A DNA stretch of 64,000 bases, from assembly GCA_036387415.1 (NCBI GenBank), contig DASVTU010000025.1, forward strand, positions 52,179 through 116,178, written 5' to 3'. Shown here one piece after another: positions 36,152-44,503 of this stretch (the stretch's first letter is position 1; each line of letters starts with the position of its first letter). This stretch comes from DASVTU01 sp036387415 (GTDB lineage Bacteria > Acidobacteriota > Blastocatellia > Pyrinomonadales > Pyrinomonadaceae). The notes below the pieces were generated by a model, which was not told where the DNA came from, made no database searches, and saw only the letters and a program-made list of their open reading frames with translations. A program made the translations under genes and the position numbers.

Positions 36152-36803
36152 GATTGGCGGCGTCGGCGGAAGCGGCGTCGGTTCGCAGGGACAGGGAGCG
36201 ACGGGTCGCGTCGATGAGGCGCGGCAGGCGAACGCGCCCGCCAACACCCCGACTCCCGTCGGACAACCCGGCACGCTCGGTCAGCCCGTCGGATTGCCTG
36301 TGCCCGGTGCGCCGGGAGCGGGGCAGTTGATGCCCGATGTCCTCACGGGGCGCGACGCCACGCAGTTGGCGGCAGCCGAACGTATGCGCGCGGCGGGCGG
36401 TGCGTCCGCCACCGAACAACTGCTCGGACTCAATCAACAACCCTCGATGATTGGCGTGCTCGGCGCGCCTCCCGGCAACAGCGAGGCACTACGGCACATG
36501 CAGCCCACGATGCGTCGCACGATTATGCGCGGCCTGCTCGACAAGCAACGCGAACGCATGCGCCAACTTGCAGGCATCCTGCGCGACTCTGAACGCGATG
36601 GCGATTCAGACCACCCAAACGACGGAGAAAAAGAGGATTTAACTCAAGAATTCAGCGAATTTCTGTCGGCACTCGACGGTGCACACCTCGGTCGCGCGCG
36701 ACGCGAGTTAGGCCATACGGCGCGGATGCTCGATCTTTTGGATGAATTGTTGATGATGCAGGATTACGCGCTCAGCCAGATGGGAACATTCTCGCAAGGT
36801 TAA
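36144..36803 (+). CDS. Unknown protein overlapping sctU
   Basis: 219 residues, no signal peptide. The first 90 residues are Gly/Pro/Ala/Gln-rich and disordered; the rest is helical (MQPTMRRTIMRGLLDKQRER; FLSALDGAHLGRARRELGHT; LLDELLMMQDYALSQMG). The ATG lies 8 bases inside sctU, implying coupled translation. A secreted or gatekeeper-type protein fits the composition, but there is no recognisable SctW motif. It ends the rightward unit that starts at site B. Confidence 0.6.
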   Translation: MPEIGGVGGSGVGSQGQGATGRVDEARQANAPANTPTPVGQPGTLGQPVGLPVPGAPGAGQLMPDVLTGRDATQLAAAERMRAAGGASATEQLLGLNQQPSMIGVLGAPPGNSEALRHMQPTMRRTIMRGLLDKQRERMRQLAGILRDSERDGDSDHPNDGEKEDLTQEFSEFLSALDGAHLGRARRELGHTARMLDLLDELLMMQDYALSQMGTFSQG

Positions 36804-36862
36804 ACCACACCCCGAAGTCATCTCTCACATATCGCCGCCATCGACGCGACATCAGGCAACTC

Positions 36863-37402
36863 TCAAACGTTGCCGCCCGCATCGGTCTGCGTCGGAGCGG
36901 GCTGCTTTTGTTGTTGTTGCGCCGCATTCTTCATGGCGAGCAGGACGGCGCGTGCGCGCAAGGTCGTCGCGCGTTCGCCCGCCGGGTCGAGTTCGATGGC
37001 CTTCTGTAAATCCGCGATGGCTTCGGCGATGCGCCCGTTTTGCAAAAAGATTTCGCCGCGACCCGCTAAGGCGTCGGCGTTGGCGATGTTGAAGCGGAGA
37101 GCTTTGGTGTACTCCTGTTCGGCGGCGTCGAGTTCGCCGAGACGATGATGCGCGGCGGCGAGGTGGCAATGGAAGACGCTATCGAAAGGGTCTGCGGCGA
37201 CAAGGCCGCGATAGATTTGTCGTGCCTGTTCGACGCGGCCTGATGTGAAAAATTGGTATCCGACCTGCGCGATTTCGTACAGCGTCTCGCGTGTGAGACC
37301 GACAAACTCCGCGAGGTTGATTTCACCGTGAACGAGACGCGCCGCCAGTTCAGGCGGCACGTCTGCTACGGATTTGTTTTGGTTCTGTGAATCGGCCATC
37401 AT
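36863..37402 (-). CDS. Small TPR protein, candidate chaperone of the DUF1521 effector
   Basis: 179 residues from ATG 37402 with GGAGGTGAG ahead; a longer in-frame start is weaker. Its TPR units (LYEIAQVGYQFFTSGRVEQA; HLAAAHHRLGELDAAEQEYT; ALAGRGEIFLQNGRIAEAIA) follow an N-terminal helix, as in LcrH/SycD. The C-terminus is Gln/Pro-rich. The gene is 81 bases downstream of the DUF1521 gene on the same strand and probably co-transcribed from site C. It may deliver that protein to the export gate. Confidence 0.72.
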   Translation of the reverse strand: MMADSQNQNKSVADVPPELAARLVHGEINLAEFVGLTRETLYEIAQVGYQFFTSGRVEQARQIYRGLVAADPFDSVFHCHLAAAHHRLGELDAAEQEYTKALRFNIANADALAGRGEIFLQNGRIAEAIADLQKAIELDPAGERATTLRARAVLLAMKNAAQQQQKQPAPTQTDAGGNV

Positions 37403-37483
37403 CGTCTCACCTCCATCCGTCGAATAGTCGCCCGATGTCGCGCCTCTCGTCAAACGCACGGATGTTTGGTGTCACGCGACGCA

Positions 37484-38530
37484 TCAAGCATAGAGACGAC
37501 TGCGACTCGACGTGTTGCGACCCGCATTGAGTTGTTCGCTGAGCGAGTTGAGGCGCGCGATGGCGTCGTACATATCGGCGAGCGCGCGGAAGGCGTCGCG
37601 CATGGCTCTGATGTGTTTGCCGCGGTCGTAGCGCCCGTTGGTTTCCCAACGCGCTGCGCCGCCGTCGTCCGAGTAAGGGTTGTAAGTGTTTTGCGGCGAA
37701 CTCCACGAATCGACCCAATTGCTGACCAGACGCTCAAAGAGCGAATTAGCCCAATCGCGGTTGAACGGGGTCGCGGCGCGGTCGGTGGTTGGCGGATGCA
37801 AATCGCCGCCGGTTTTGAATGAATCGCCGCCGTTTTCGCTGCCGATAATCTCCTTGCCCTTGTACGACCAATCATCAGCCTCTCTGCCCTGCACGACGAC
37901 ATCGAAGCCTGAATAATCGTTGGTGCGTTGGCGTCCGTCCTGCGTCACGGTGCCGATTTGGCCTTTGCCCTTGTCGATGTCGGACACTTTCACATAGTCG
38001 TTGCCGCTGATGATTTCGAGTTGACCAGTGACGGTCATGCCCGACGCGCCGCCGGGAACGGTCGTGACGTGAATCTCCGTGCCGTCGCCGAGGACGAAGG
38101 TCGTGTTACGTTTGAAATCCCAATCGACAGAGCCTTCGCGGTCGCCTTCATCGACGTGCGGGTCGCCGTGGATGCGGGTGTTTGCGCCGTCCGGCCCCGT
38201 AATCTTCCACTCATACTGGCCGAGCATCTCGATTTTGTAGCCGCCGGGAGTGGTAATCACGTCGCCGCTGACCTGTAGGCTGCCCGCCGGATGCGCGCTA
38301 TCGGCGGGCGTCGGCGGCGGCACGGGCGCGCACTGGCACAGAGCCGAAGTCGTCCCCATCTTATCGACCAACGCCGCGAATTTATCCGTGAAGGTGCCGA
38401 GTGCGTTGGCGGCGTCGGTGACGGAATCGAGCAACTGAAGCAGTTCAGGATTGAGGCCACGCAGGGAGAAAGCGTTGAAGCCGAGATTGAAGAAGTTGAG
38501 TTGATTGGCGACGAATGGGACGCGCGACAT
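37484..38530 (-). CDS. DUF1521 (MIIA) autocleaving T3SS effector candidate
   Basis: 348 residues, no signal peptide. The central domain (about 85-235) has the GDPHVD motif at residues 122-127, with aromatic and acidic residues around it (SVDWDFKRNTTFVLGDGTEI). This is the cleavage site of the metal-ion-inducible autocleavage domain DUF1521, known from the Bradyrhizobium T3SS effectors NopE1 and NopE2, which self-cut between Asp and Pro in calcium. The flanks differ: an N-terminal hydrophobic/aromatic segment (FFNLGFNAFSLRGLN) and a Trp/Tyr-rich C-terminus. The ATG at 38530 has GGAGG-like purines, and a sigma-28-type promoter is 104 bases upstream. A TPR chaperone gene follows. Domain call firm, effector role inferred. 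Confidence 0.85.
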   Translation of the reverse strand: MSRVPFVANQLNFFNLGFNAFSLRGLNPELLQLLDSVTDAANALGTFTDKFAALVDKMGTTSALCQCAPVPPPTPADSAHPAGSLQVSGDVITTPGGYKIEMLGQYEWKITGPDGANTRIHGDPHVDEGDREGSVDWDFKRNTTFVLGDGTEIHVTTVPGGASGMTVTGQLEIISGNDYVKVSDIDKGKGQIGTVTQDGRQRTNDYSGFDVVVQGREADDWSYKGKEIIGSENGGDSFKTGGDLHPPTTDRAATPFNRDWANSLFERLVSNWVDSWSSPQNTYNPYSDDGGAARWETNGRYDRGKHIRAMRDAFRALADMYDAIARLNSLSEQLNAGRNTSSRSRLYA

Positions 38531-38634
38531 CTTTTTGTCCTCCGTTACTTTGATGGCTGTAAACTTTTCAAATCTTCGCTGACGAAACTCGCTTGATTAA
38601 CCGCGACGGCGAATCTCTATCTTTTCTATGGCAA

Positions 38635-38661
38635 TTATCGGCGGCGCGCGGGAAATGTTTC
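38635..38661 (-). promoter_or_regulatory. Sigma-28-type promoter for the DUF1521 gene (site C)
   Basis: Read on the minus strand: GAAACATT, 11 bases, GCCGATAA, identical in both boxes to site B. Confidence 0.78.
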
Positions 38662-38702
38662 GTCGTGGAATAACTGTGGCTATAAACCGCCTACAAAAAT
38701 TT

Positions 38703-38807
38703 GCCACAGGACACGGAGACAGAGATGAAGCAAGGGCAAGCAAACGAATCACTCGTTTCTCTGCGCTTTTGCCTTTTACCCTTTGCCTCTCTCCGTGGCT
38801 CCATGGC
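38703..38807. repeat. Palindromic intergenic repeat, copy R3
   Basis: Starts gccacaggacacggagac and ends ctctctccgtggctccatggc; more degenerate than the other copies. An inner caagggcaagcaaa / tttgcctct part also pairs, as in R4. With site C it fills the 306-base gap before the sigma gene. Confidence 0.65.
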
Positions 38808-38836
38808 TAATTCGAGTTTTGAGCGTCGTTCGAGGG

Positions 38837-39565
38837 TTATGCGTCAACGGTGTCGGATAAAACGCCGCTTTCTTGAAGGCGGTCGCGCAAGTGTTGGATG
38901 GCTTTGGAATGGAGACGTGAAATCCATGATTTGGAGATGCCCATTTCGGCGGCGAGACTCGTCATGGAGCGATGTTTGAAGTAGAGCGAGTCAATTAAGT
39001 GTTGTTCTTCTTCGGTCAAAAGTTTGACGGCCTGAATGACGACGCCGATTAATTCTCGCTGTTCAATCTGCTCCATCGAGAGCGCATGCTGGTCAACGAG
39101 TTCGGGCATCGCGTCGCTGTCGAGCGAGAGGAGATAGGTTGGAATCAAAGTGTCGATGAGCGATTCGACGTTGGCGATGTCGTCATCGACCGACCCCGTG
39201 TTGCTCTCGGCGCGCGCCTGTTCATCGTCGGCGGCAGATTGCAGAAGGTCGTTGGCTTGCGCGGTAAAGCGTTCGCGCCCGTGCGTGGGTGTGCGCGTGT
39301 AGATGCCCATTTCGCGCAGTCCGTCGAAGATTGCGCCCTTGATGCGATAATGTGCGAAGGTGGAGAAGGCAACGCCGCGCCGTGGGTCGAAACGCTCGGC
39401 GGCTTCGATGAGTCCTACGTCGCCGTAGGCAATCAGGTCGCGCAGGTCAACGGGGACGTGCAAGTTATGCATCGCCTTGATGGCGAGCGCGCGGACATAC
39501 GAGCGATGTTGCTCGACGAGTTGGTCGCGGTTGACGAGCGTCGATGGTGTGAAAGGCTCCTGCAT
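38837..39565 (-). CDS. Sigma-28 (FliA/WhiG) type RNA polymerase sigma factor
   Basis: 242 residues, the size of FliA (about 240). Region 2 lies at about 40-86 (DLIAYGDVGLIEAAERFDPR; FSTFAHYRIKGAIFDGLREM), a region 3-like helix follows, and region 4 is at about 180-231 (LLTEEEQHLIDSLYFKHRSM; MGISKSWISRLHSKAIQHL). Family members direct transcription of late flagellar genes. Here the gene is embedded in a T3SS locus without flagellin or hook genes, and many genes in the window have sigma-28-type promoters, including a candidate of its own 87 bases upstream. It is the obvious candidate regulator of the T3SS substrates. No FlgM-like anti-sigma gene is recognisable nearby. The start at 39565 has a weak ribosome site. 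Confidence 0.9.
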   Translation of the reverse strand: MQEPFTPSTLVNRDQLVEQHRSYVRALAIKAMHNLHVPVDLRDLIAYGDVGLIEAAERFDPRRGVAFSTFAHYRIKGAIFDGLREMGIYTRTPTHGRERFTAQANDLLQSAADDEQARAESNTGSVDDDIANVESLIDTLIPTYLLSLDSDAMPELVDQHALSMEQIEQRELIGVVIQAVKLLTEEEQHLIDSLYFKHRSMTSLAAEMGISKSWISRLHSKAIQHLRDRLQESGVLSDTVDA

Positions 39566-39652
39566 TGGTCGAGGCCACAGGAATCAATTTCGCAATCAAA
39601 ATTGATGGTGACAATTTGAAACGCGAGCCGGATTATAACTTATTCGGATTAA

Positions 39653-39679
39653 TTATCGTACGGATTCGCCATATGTTGT
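39653..39679 (-). promoter_or_regulatory. Candidate sigma-28-type promoter of the sigma factor gene (site O)
   Basis: Read on the minus strand: ACAACATA, 11 bases, TACGATAA. Two mismatches in each box relative to the best sites, same spacing. A sigma-70-like TATAAT also lies nearby (minus strand, about 39635), so the gene may have a housekeeping and an autoregulated promoter. Confidence 0.45.
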
Positions 39680-39840
39680 CTGCCGACACGCGCCACGAAC
39701 ACCATGCGCGAGGCGACAAACACAGACGCGGAGATTGATAACTCATGACTTTGCGCGCAAATTTACGGTACAATCGTCGTCAATAAATCCCCCGAAAGTT
39801 AATTGTGGCGTCGAGGGTCGGGCGAGGGAGGAAGCGGCGG

Positions 39841-40881
39841 ATGCAAACAGAGTCCTCGACCCGAAGGGGTTCACGCATGCTGTCAAACGCAAACCATTTG
39901 AGAGGCCACGACGTTCGGACAATACGGCGCAAGGCTTCGTCTATGTGGCGACTCGTCGTGCTGCTCGGCCTGGCGTGTCTGATGAGCGCGTGCGGTGAAA
40001 AGTCCGTGGCGCGAGTCTCGACGGAGGGTGATGCCATTGAGATTATCAGCGTGTTGACGGAGCACGGCTTCGAGGTTGAGAAGAAATCTGCGGCGGAGGG
40101 TGCGGCGGCGCGTTGGGATGTGGTGCTCGACGAGGGTTGGTTTGGTAACGGCGAAGTGGCAAGGGCGATGCAGGTGCTTCGTTATTACGGGCTGCCGCGA
40201 CCGGATGAAAAACCCGCGCAGGATGCGGAGGCCGGAATGTTTCCGTCGCCATCGGTCGAAAAGATGCGGCAGTTGAAAGAACGCGAACGCGAAATGGAAC
40301 GCAAACTCCGCATGTTGCCCGGCGTCGCACGCGTCAACGTGACCATCGTCCTGCCCGACGAAGATGCGCTTAAACTCAATCCATATCCGGCCACGGCGAG
40401 CGTCTGGATTGTTCATCAGGAAGCGAAGCCTGCTTTTTCCGGCGAGCATGTGCAGAATCAGGTGGCGGGCGGCGTCCCCGGTTTAAAACCGGAAAGCGTC
40501 ACGGTTTTGACGACCTATGAAGCGCCGCCGCTCGTCCCGCGACAGGAGTTGAGTCAGCGACGCCGCAATAATCTGCTGCTAGCCGGAGCGGTTGCGCTCG
40601 TCGCGGTGATGAGTTTTGTGCTGCTGGTCATGCTGCTGCAAATGCGTCGGCAACGCAGCGAACTCGCTTCCTTACGTGAAACAAGTGAATCTCAGTTGGA
40701 AGATGCAGAGACGGATGCCGACGCCGCTCTTGAATCGTCAACGGGCGTCGAGCAGCGACAGTTGAGCAACGAACAGAACACCGTCGGCGCCAAGCGTCTA
40801 CCGCTTTCGACGCCCGACAAACAATCAAACGCGAGCGCGGGCAGTCGAACCGCGACGGGCGACGCCGCCGTCATCAAATAG
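39841..40881 (+). CDS. sctJ: T3SS inner-ring lipoprotein SctJ
   Basis: 346 residues from the ATG at 39841 with GGGAGG upstream; a GTG at 39805 and ATGs at 39877 and 39943 are alternatives. The lipobox LMSAC puts the lipid Cys at residue 51, so the true signal may begin at the ATG at 39943. The body has the SctJ/YscJ ring folds: AIEIISVLTEHGFEVEKK, EREMERKLRMLPGVARVNVT and VVNVTIVLPDED-type strands, GGVPGLKPESVTVLTTYE. A membrane helix lies near 245-265, with a polar tail. SctJ forms a 24-mer inner-membrane ring. It opens an operon with a FliG/SctK-like gene and sctL, the order of sctJ-K-L. Confidence 0.92.
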   Translation: MQTESSTRRGSRMLSNANHLRGHDVRTIRRKASSMWRLVVLLGLACLMSACGEKSVARVSTEGDAIEIISVLTEHGFEVEKKSAAEGAAARWDVVLDEGWFGNGEVARAMQVLRYYGLPRPDEKPAQDAEAGMFPSPSVEKMRQLKEREREMERKLRMLPGVARVNVTIVLPDEDALKLNPYPATASVWIVHQEAKPAFSGEHVQNQVAGGVPGLKPESVTVLTTYEAPPLVPRQELSQRRRNNLLLAGAVALVAVMSFVLLVMLLQMRRQRSELASLRETSESQLEDAETDADAALESSTGVEQRQLSNEQNTVGAKRLPLSTPDKQSNASAGSRTATGDAAVIK

Positions 40882-40954
40882 CACGCGCATTATCGAATAG
40901 CACGCGCGTCGTTCTCCGCAAAGACGTTTGAAGGTCTACGGCTCAGACGATTGA

Positions 40955-42040
40955 ATGATGTCTACCGCCGCCGAATCGAAACGCACTGATATTCTGCTGA
41001 CGCTGGCGTTGGCCTTCGACGACGCCGGAGCGACCGAAGAACGCGGCGACGGCTCAATCCTCGCGTCGCCTTCGGTTTTATCGACGCTCGGAGAGGCCGA
41101 GCGTCTCGCCGTCGAACGACGCGCGGCGTGGTACGCAAAACTTCCTTACGATAAGCAGGCACAATGGCTCGCACACGTCCTCGGTCGCGTCCGACCGCAT
41201 CCCTCGCCACTTGATGAGAATGTTCATCATTCACACGTCGTCGAAATTCTGCGCCACGAACCGCCCCGCATTCAAGAACTAATCCTCCGACATCTGCCGC
41301 CCACATTGGCTGCCAGTTGCGCGCAGGCGCTTCTTGCAAACGCAGGGACATCCGGCCAAACAACTTCGACCACCGACGCAGATGAGCAAACAGCACTCGC
41401 ACCGGAAGTGATGGACGTGGTTCGACGGACGTTTCTGTCGAATTTCGTCTCGCTCAACGAATTGGCGAACCCACGTCATCTGGATGCGCTATCGGGCGTC
41501 GAGGTGGCGCGGCTGATACATCTGCTTGGCGTGCGCGAGACGGCCATCGCGTGCCGCGGCATCAAACGTGCGGAAGCCGTCGGCTCATTCCTCCGGCGTT
41601 TTCCGGCGGAGGATGCGCGCGCCATCGCCACGCACATCGCCACCTTAATCAGCGTCGAACCGCAACGCGTCGCCATCGCCGAGCGGTTGGTTCATGAAGC
41701 CTTGAGCGCGGAGCCGGAACCTTCCGCGATGTTGAATCGTCTCGGTATACGCCTGCTGGCAATCTCGCTCGACTCCGATGATGAGACACAGCTTCGTTAC
41801 ACCGCGCAGAAATTACCGCTCGAAGTCGCACGCGCGCTTGCGGAGATGGTCGGCGCAGAGGGCGCGCGTGTTGAACGCGAGTGGCGGCAAATAGTCGTGA
41901 GGGAGGCGGAGGCTGTGGCCGTGAGTCTGCGTCGCGCCAAGACTTCGAGACAGAGGCAGGATAAAGTTAATCTTACGACAAACGCGACCGACGGCGTGAC
42001 GACGCCGGACTCGGACGCTAGCGAAGCGACAAACTTATGA
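40955..42040 (+). CDS. FliG/SctK-like protein between sctJ and sctL
   Basis: 361 residues, all-helical, soluble. It occupies the sctK position (flagellar fliG, between fliF and fliH). A middle segment (about 175-235: LDALSGVEVARLIHLLGVRE, AIACRGIKRAEAVGSFLRRF, PAEDARAIATHIATL) follows the armadillo-like FliG pattern in which a Leu-rich helix is followed by a helix and an RxF/M segment. Other parts are not recognisable. FliG joins the C-ring to the membrane ring; SctK is the sorting-platform equivalent. I cannot decide between a true SctK and a FliG relative by eye. It overlaps the sctL start by 4 bases (ATGA). Confidence 0.65.
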   Translation: MMSTAAESKRTDILLTLALAFDDAGATEERGDGSILASPSVLSTLGEAERLAVERRAAWYAKLPYDKQAQWLAHVLGRVRPHPSPLDENVHHSHVVEILRHEPPRIQELILRHLPPTLAASCAQALLANAGTSGQTTSTTDADEQTALAPEVMDVVRRTFLSNFVSLNELANPRHLDALSGVEVARLIHLLGVRETAIACRGIKRAEAVGSFLRRFPAEDARAIATHIATLISVEPQRVAIAERLVHEALSAEPEPSAMLNRLGIRLLAISLDSDDETQLRYTAQKLPLEVARALAEMVGAEGARVEREWRQIVVREAEAVAVSLRRAKTSRQRQDKVNLTTNATDGVTTPDSDASEATNL

Positions 42041-42675
42041 GCGCCGGAAACGTCATCAAAAATCCCACGTTGAAAGAGCGTGCGAAATCGCCGAACGGTG
42101 TGATGAAACGCGCCGTCGTGGATGCGCGGAGCGAGGCGCGACGTATCCTCTCGGAAGCGGAGCACGCGGCGACGGAGATTCGCGCACGCGCCGAGCAGAC
42201 GGCGGCTGAGCTACGCGAGGCGGCCTATCAAGAAGGTCTGGAAGCGGCGCTGCTCGAACTCAACGAGCATCTGCTCGAAGCGCGTGAGCGGCGCGATACG
42301 GCGCTCAAGGAAGTGGAGCAAGACGTGTTGCGTCTGTCGGTTAAACTCGCGGAGAAGATTGTCGGGCGCGAACTGGAACAGAACGAAGCGACTCTGGCCG
42401 ACATCGTTGCGACCGCGATGCGACACGTCAGGCAACACGAAACGCTCGTCGTGCGCGTTAATCCTTCCGACTTGCCAAACGTCCTCGCGCATCGCGAACG
42501 TCTCGACCCGACGGGGCGCGCGCGTTTTCTCGACGTGGTTGCAGACCCGCGCGTCGCACAGGGCGGCTGCATCATTGAAAGCGAATCCGGCACCATCAAC
42601 GCGCAACTTGAGACGCAACTGCGTGTCCTTGAACGCGCCCTGCTCGCCCGCGCCGAGGGCACCAGCGGCCAATAG
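42037..42675 (+). CDS. sctL: T3SS stator protein SctL (FliH family)
   Basis: 212 residues. An N-terminal charged coiled-coil with Ala/Glu/Arg heptads (RSEARRILSEAEHAATEIRA) runs to about 110. The C-terminal FliH/SctL domain is VLRLSVKLAEKIVGRELEQN, ADIVATAMRHVRQHETLVVR and VVADPRVAQGGCIIESESGT. SctL holds the SctN ATPase hexamer to the SctQ ring. It starts inside the last bases of the FliG/SctK-like gene. In canonical operons sctN follows; here a toxin-like gene pair and repeat R4 lie between (sctN starts at 44712). Confidence 0.92.
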   Translation: MSAGNVIKNPTLKERAKSPNGVMKRAVVDARSEARRILSEAEHAATEIRARAEQTAAELREAAYQEGLEAALLELNEHLLEARERRDTALKEVEQDVLRLSVKLAEKIVGRELEQNEATLADIVATAMRHVRQHETLVVRVNPSDLPNVLAHRERLDPTGRARFLDVVADPRVAQGGCIIESESGTINAQLETQLRVLERALLARAEGTSGQ

Positions 42676-42745
42676 CCGCACCATCATCCCGTTAAAAACC
42701 ACGCCATAGAAAATTAAAAACGAGCAATAAACTCATTCCAAGCAC

Positions 42746-42772
42746 GCAACTTCTCGCCCTCATTGCCGATAA
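42746..42772 (+). promoter_or_regulatory. Sigma-28-type promoter for the metallopeptidase toxin gene (site D)
   Basis: GCAACTTC, 11 bases, GCCGATAA; a perfect -10, with two -35 differences. It lies 85 bases upstream of the ATG at 42858. Confidence 0.7.
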
Positions 42773-42857
42773 CTAAAACGAGACCAACACGGCGGCGACC
42801 GTCGAAAAGCGGGCTTTTACCGCAACGAACGAGGCGCACGGAAGGAGCGAATTGGTG

Positions 42858-44249
42858 ATGTCGTCAAATACGGTGCAAAATTCGACGCAGGTTGCGGCGG
42901 CGCAGGGCGGGGAGCCGCAAGTGGCTTTTGATGTGACGTTGCCGCGCGCCAATGCTTCACGCGAAGAGATTGCACGCGCTGTCTTTCAGCATTTCGGTTT
43001 CAGCGACGCCGACGCCGCCTTCCTCCGCCAACGCTTCGGCACCGACCCCGTCGCCTATTTTGCGCGCACTTTGCAATTCAATCCGCGCTCCATCTCGCGC
43101 CGCACCGACGGTCAAGCCAGCATCCGTATCCAACTCGATCAGTCCGACTTCAACACGCTCCGCACCTTAGCCGCCGAACGTCGCGCGCAGAACTCGAACC
43201 CGCTCACAACCCCGACCACCACGACGCTCAACCCCAACACCACACTCGCTTCACGGCAGGGCATCACGACCGCAACCAACACGCGCGCCACCATCGAAAA
43301 CAGGTTGCCGCTTCCGTCGCCAGCGCCGACGCCGACCCCTACGCCAACCCCAACGACAACGACTACCACGACGACAAACGATAATCCGACCACGACGAAT
43401 CGCAACGAAGAAGGCGTCGGAGCGTTTTTCGAGGGCGCGATTGCGGGCGATTTCAGCGGCAACGATTCTTGGAGCAAAGTGGGCGGGCAGACGTTGGTCG
43501 GTGTGATTCCTATCGCCGGACAAATCGCCGACGCTCGCGACACCGCCGCCGCGATTGGCGATATTTGGAACGGCAAAGAAGGCGGATGGGTGAATCTCGG
43601 TGCGGCTCTCGTAGGTTGGGTGCCGCTCTTTGGCGACGCGGCTAAGGGCGCATTTCGCGTCGGTCGCAAGGCCGTCGCCGTCGGCGGAGAAGAAGTTTTA
43701 CAACGCACTTTGACACAGAGTGCGCAGGAAGTGACCGAACGCACCATCAGAGAGGGAACCGAAACTACCGTCGAAAACACGGACGTGCTCGCGCGTCGCG
43801 GCTTCTCTCAGCCAACCACGACGGGCGACCCGAACCTTCCTGCGGGCGAAGGTTTTACAGACAAGTTTGGCAACATCACCTTCTCGACGCGTGGCACGCC
43901 GACCGACCGCGCACTCGTTCTTCATCATGAAAAGGTGCATCAATTTCTCTCGCCGAAGTTTAATCTGCTCCGCGAATTTCGCGCTGACGCTCGCATGACG
44001 CTTTATCAAAAATCTTCTTTCATGCGATATTTGGAAGAGGCGATGGCCGAAACCTACGCGCAGCTTCGCGTCAACGGCATCAAGGGCTTGCCCGACGGTA
44101 TTCGTTTCCCTATCACGAATGGTTACGTCGAGCTACGCCACGTCGTCGCCGAAGGTGCCATCGGCGCGGTCACTGTGGGCGGCATCACCTACGGCGCATA
44201 CGTCATCGCTGACCACGCGACGCAACCCAACAATGACCGAAACAGATGA
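42858..44249 (+). CDS. Toxin/effector candidate: pre-toxin domain + HExxH metallopeptidase
   Basis: 463 residues from the ATG at 42858 with GAAGGAG upstream (TTG 42852 and GTG 42855 are alternatives). The N-terminus is disordered, then about 15 PT/TT-type residues (150-180). A helical hydrophobic segment follows (about 185-260; VIPIAGQIADARDTAAAIGD; GAALVGWVPLFGDAAKGAF), the pattern of PT-TG-like pre-toxin domains in polymorphic toxins. The C-terminal domain has HHEKVHQFL with HExxH at His357-His361, a later FRADARMTLYQ and an EEAMAETYAQL helix (Glu394, Glu398) that could be the third ligand. There is no signal peptide, but it has a sigma-28-type promoter. The gene splits sctL from sctN. The next gene overlaps its stop by 4 bases and is the likely immunity gene. 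Confidence 0.8.
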   Translation: MSSNTVQNSTQVAAAQGGEPQVAFDVTLPRANASREEIARAVFQHFGFSDADAAFLRQRFGTDPVAYFARTLQFNPRSISRRTDGQASIRIQLDQSDFNTLRTLAAERRAQNSNPLTTPTTTTLNPNTTLASRQGITTATNTRATIENRLPLPSPAPTPTPTPTPTTTTTTTTNDNPTTTNRNEEGVGAFFEGAIAGDFSGNDSWSKVGGQTLVGVIPIAGQIADARDTAAAIGDIWNGKEGGWVNLGAALVGWVPLFGDAAKGAFRVGRKAVAVGGEEVLQRTLTQSAQEVTERTIREGTETTVENTDVLARRGFSQPTTTGDPNLPAGEGFTDKFGNITFSTRGTPTDRALVLHHEKVHQFLSPKFNLLREFRADARMTLYQKSSFMRYLEEAMAETYAQLRVNGIKGLPDGIRFPITNGYVELRHVVAEGAIGAVTVGGITYGAYVIADHATQPNNDRNR

Positions 44250-44467
44250 CCAGCGATGAAGCAATCAGCCTAGCCAAACAGACAGCGCAACAGGAAGGAT
44301 GGGCGTGGGATGAACCCGCGCGCGCCTCGAAGCATCGACGCTTCGGCGTCGTCGGCGCGGCATACTGGGAAGTCGTCTCTAACGCCAACGTCATCGGACG
44401 CAACGTTCGTATCCGCATCGACGACGCGACGGGCGAAGTCTTACAAAAGAATTTCCTCCCGCGTTGA
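44246..44467 (+). CDS. Small PepSY-like protein, candidate immunity protein
   Basis: 73 residues; the start overlaps the toxin stop as ATGA. The sequence runs from an Asp/Glu-Ala start through AIS-LAKQTAQQEGW, GAAYWEVVSNANVIGRNV and RIRIDDATGEVLQKNF, ending LPR. A charged helix followed by a W-V-x-S-N strand pair with a I-D-x-x-T-G-E turn is the shape of PepSY-like inhibitors, which bind and block metallopeptidases. Position directly after, and translationally coupled to, an HExxH toxin candidate makes immunity the best guess. Unproven. Confidence 0.6.
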   Translation: MTSDEAISLAKQTAQQEGWAWDEPARASKHRRFGVVGAAYWEVVSNANVIGRNVRIRIDDATGEVLQKNFLPR

Positions 44468-44503
44468 ATCGACCATCCACGCCTTTTTCAAAATCAAAGG
44501 ATT

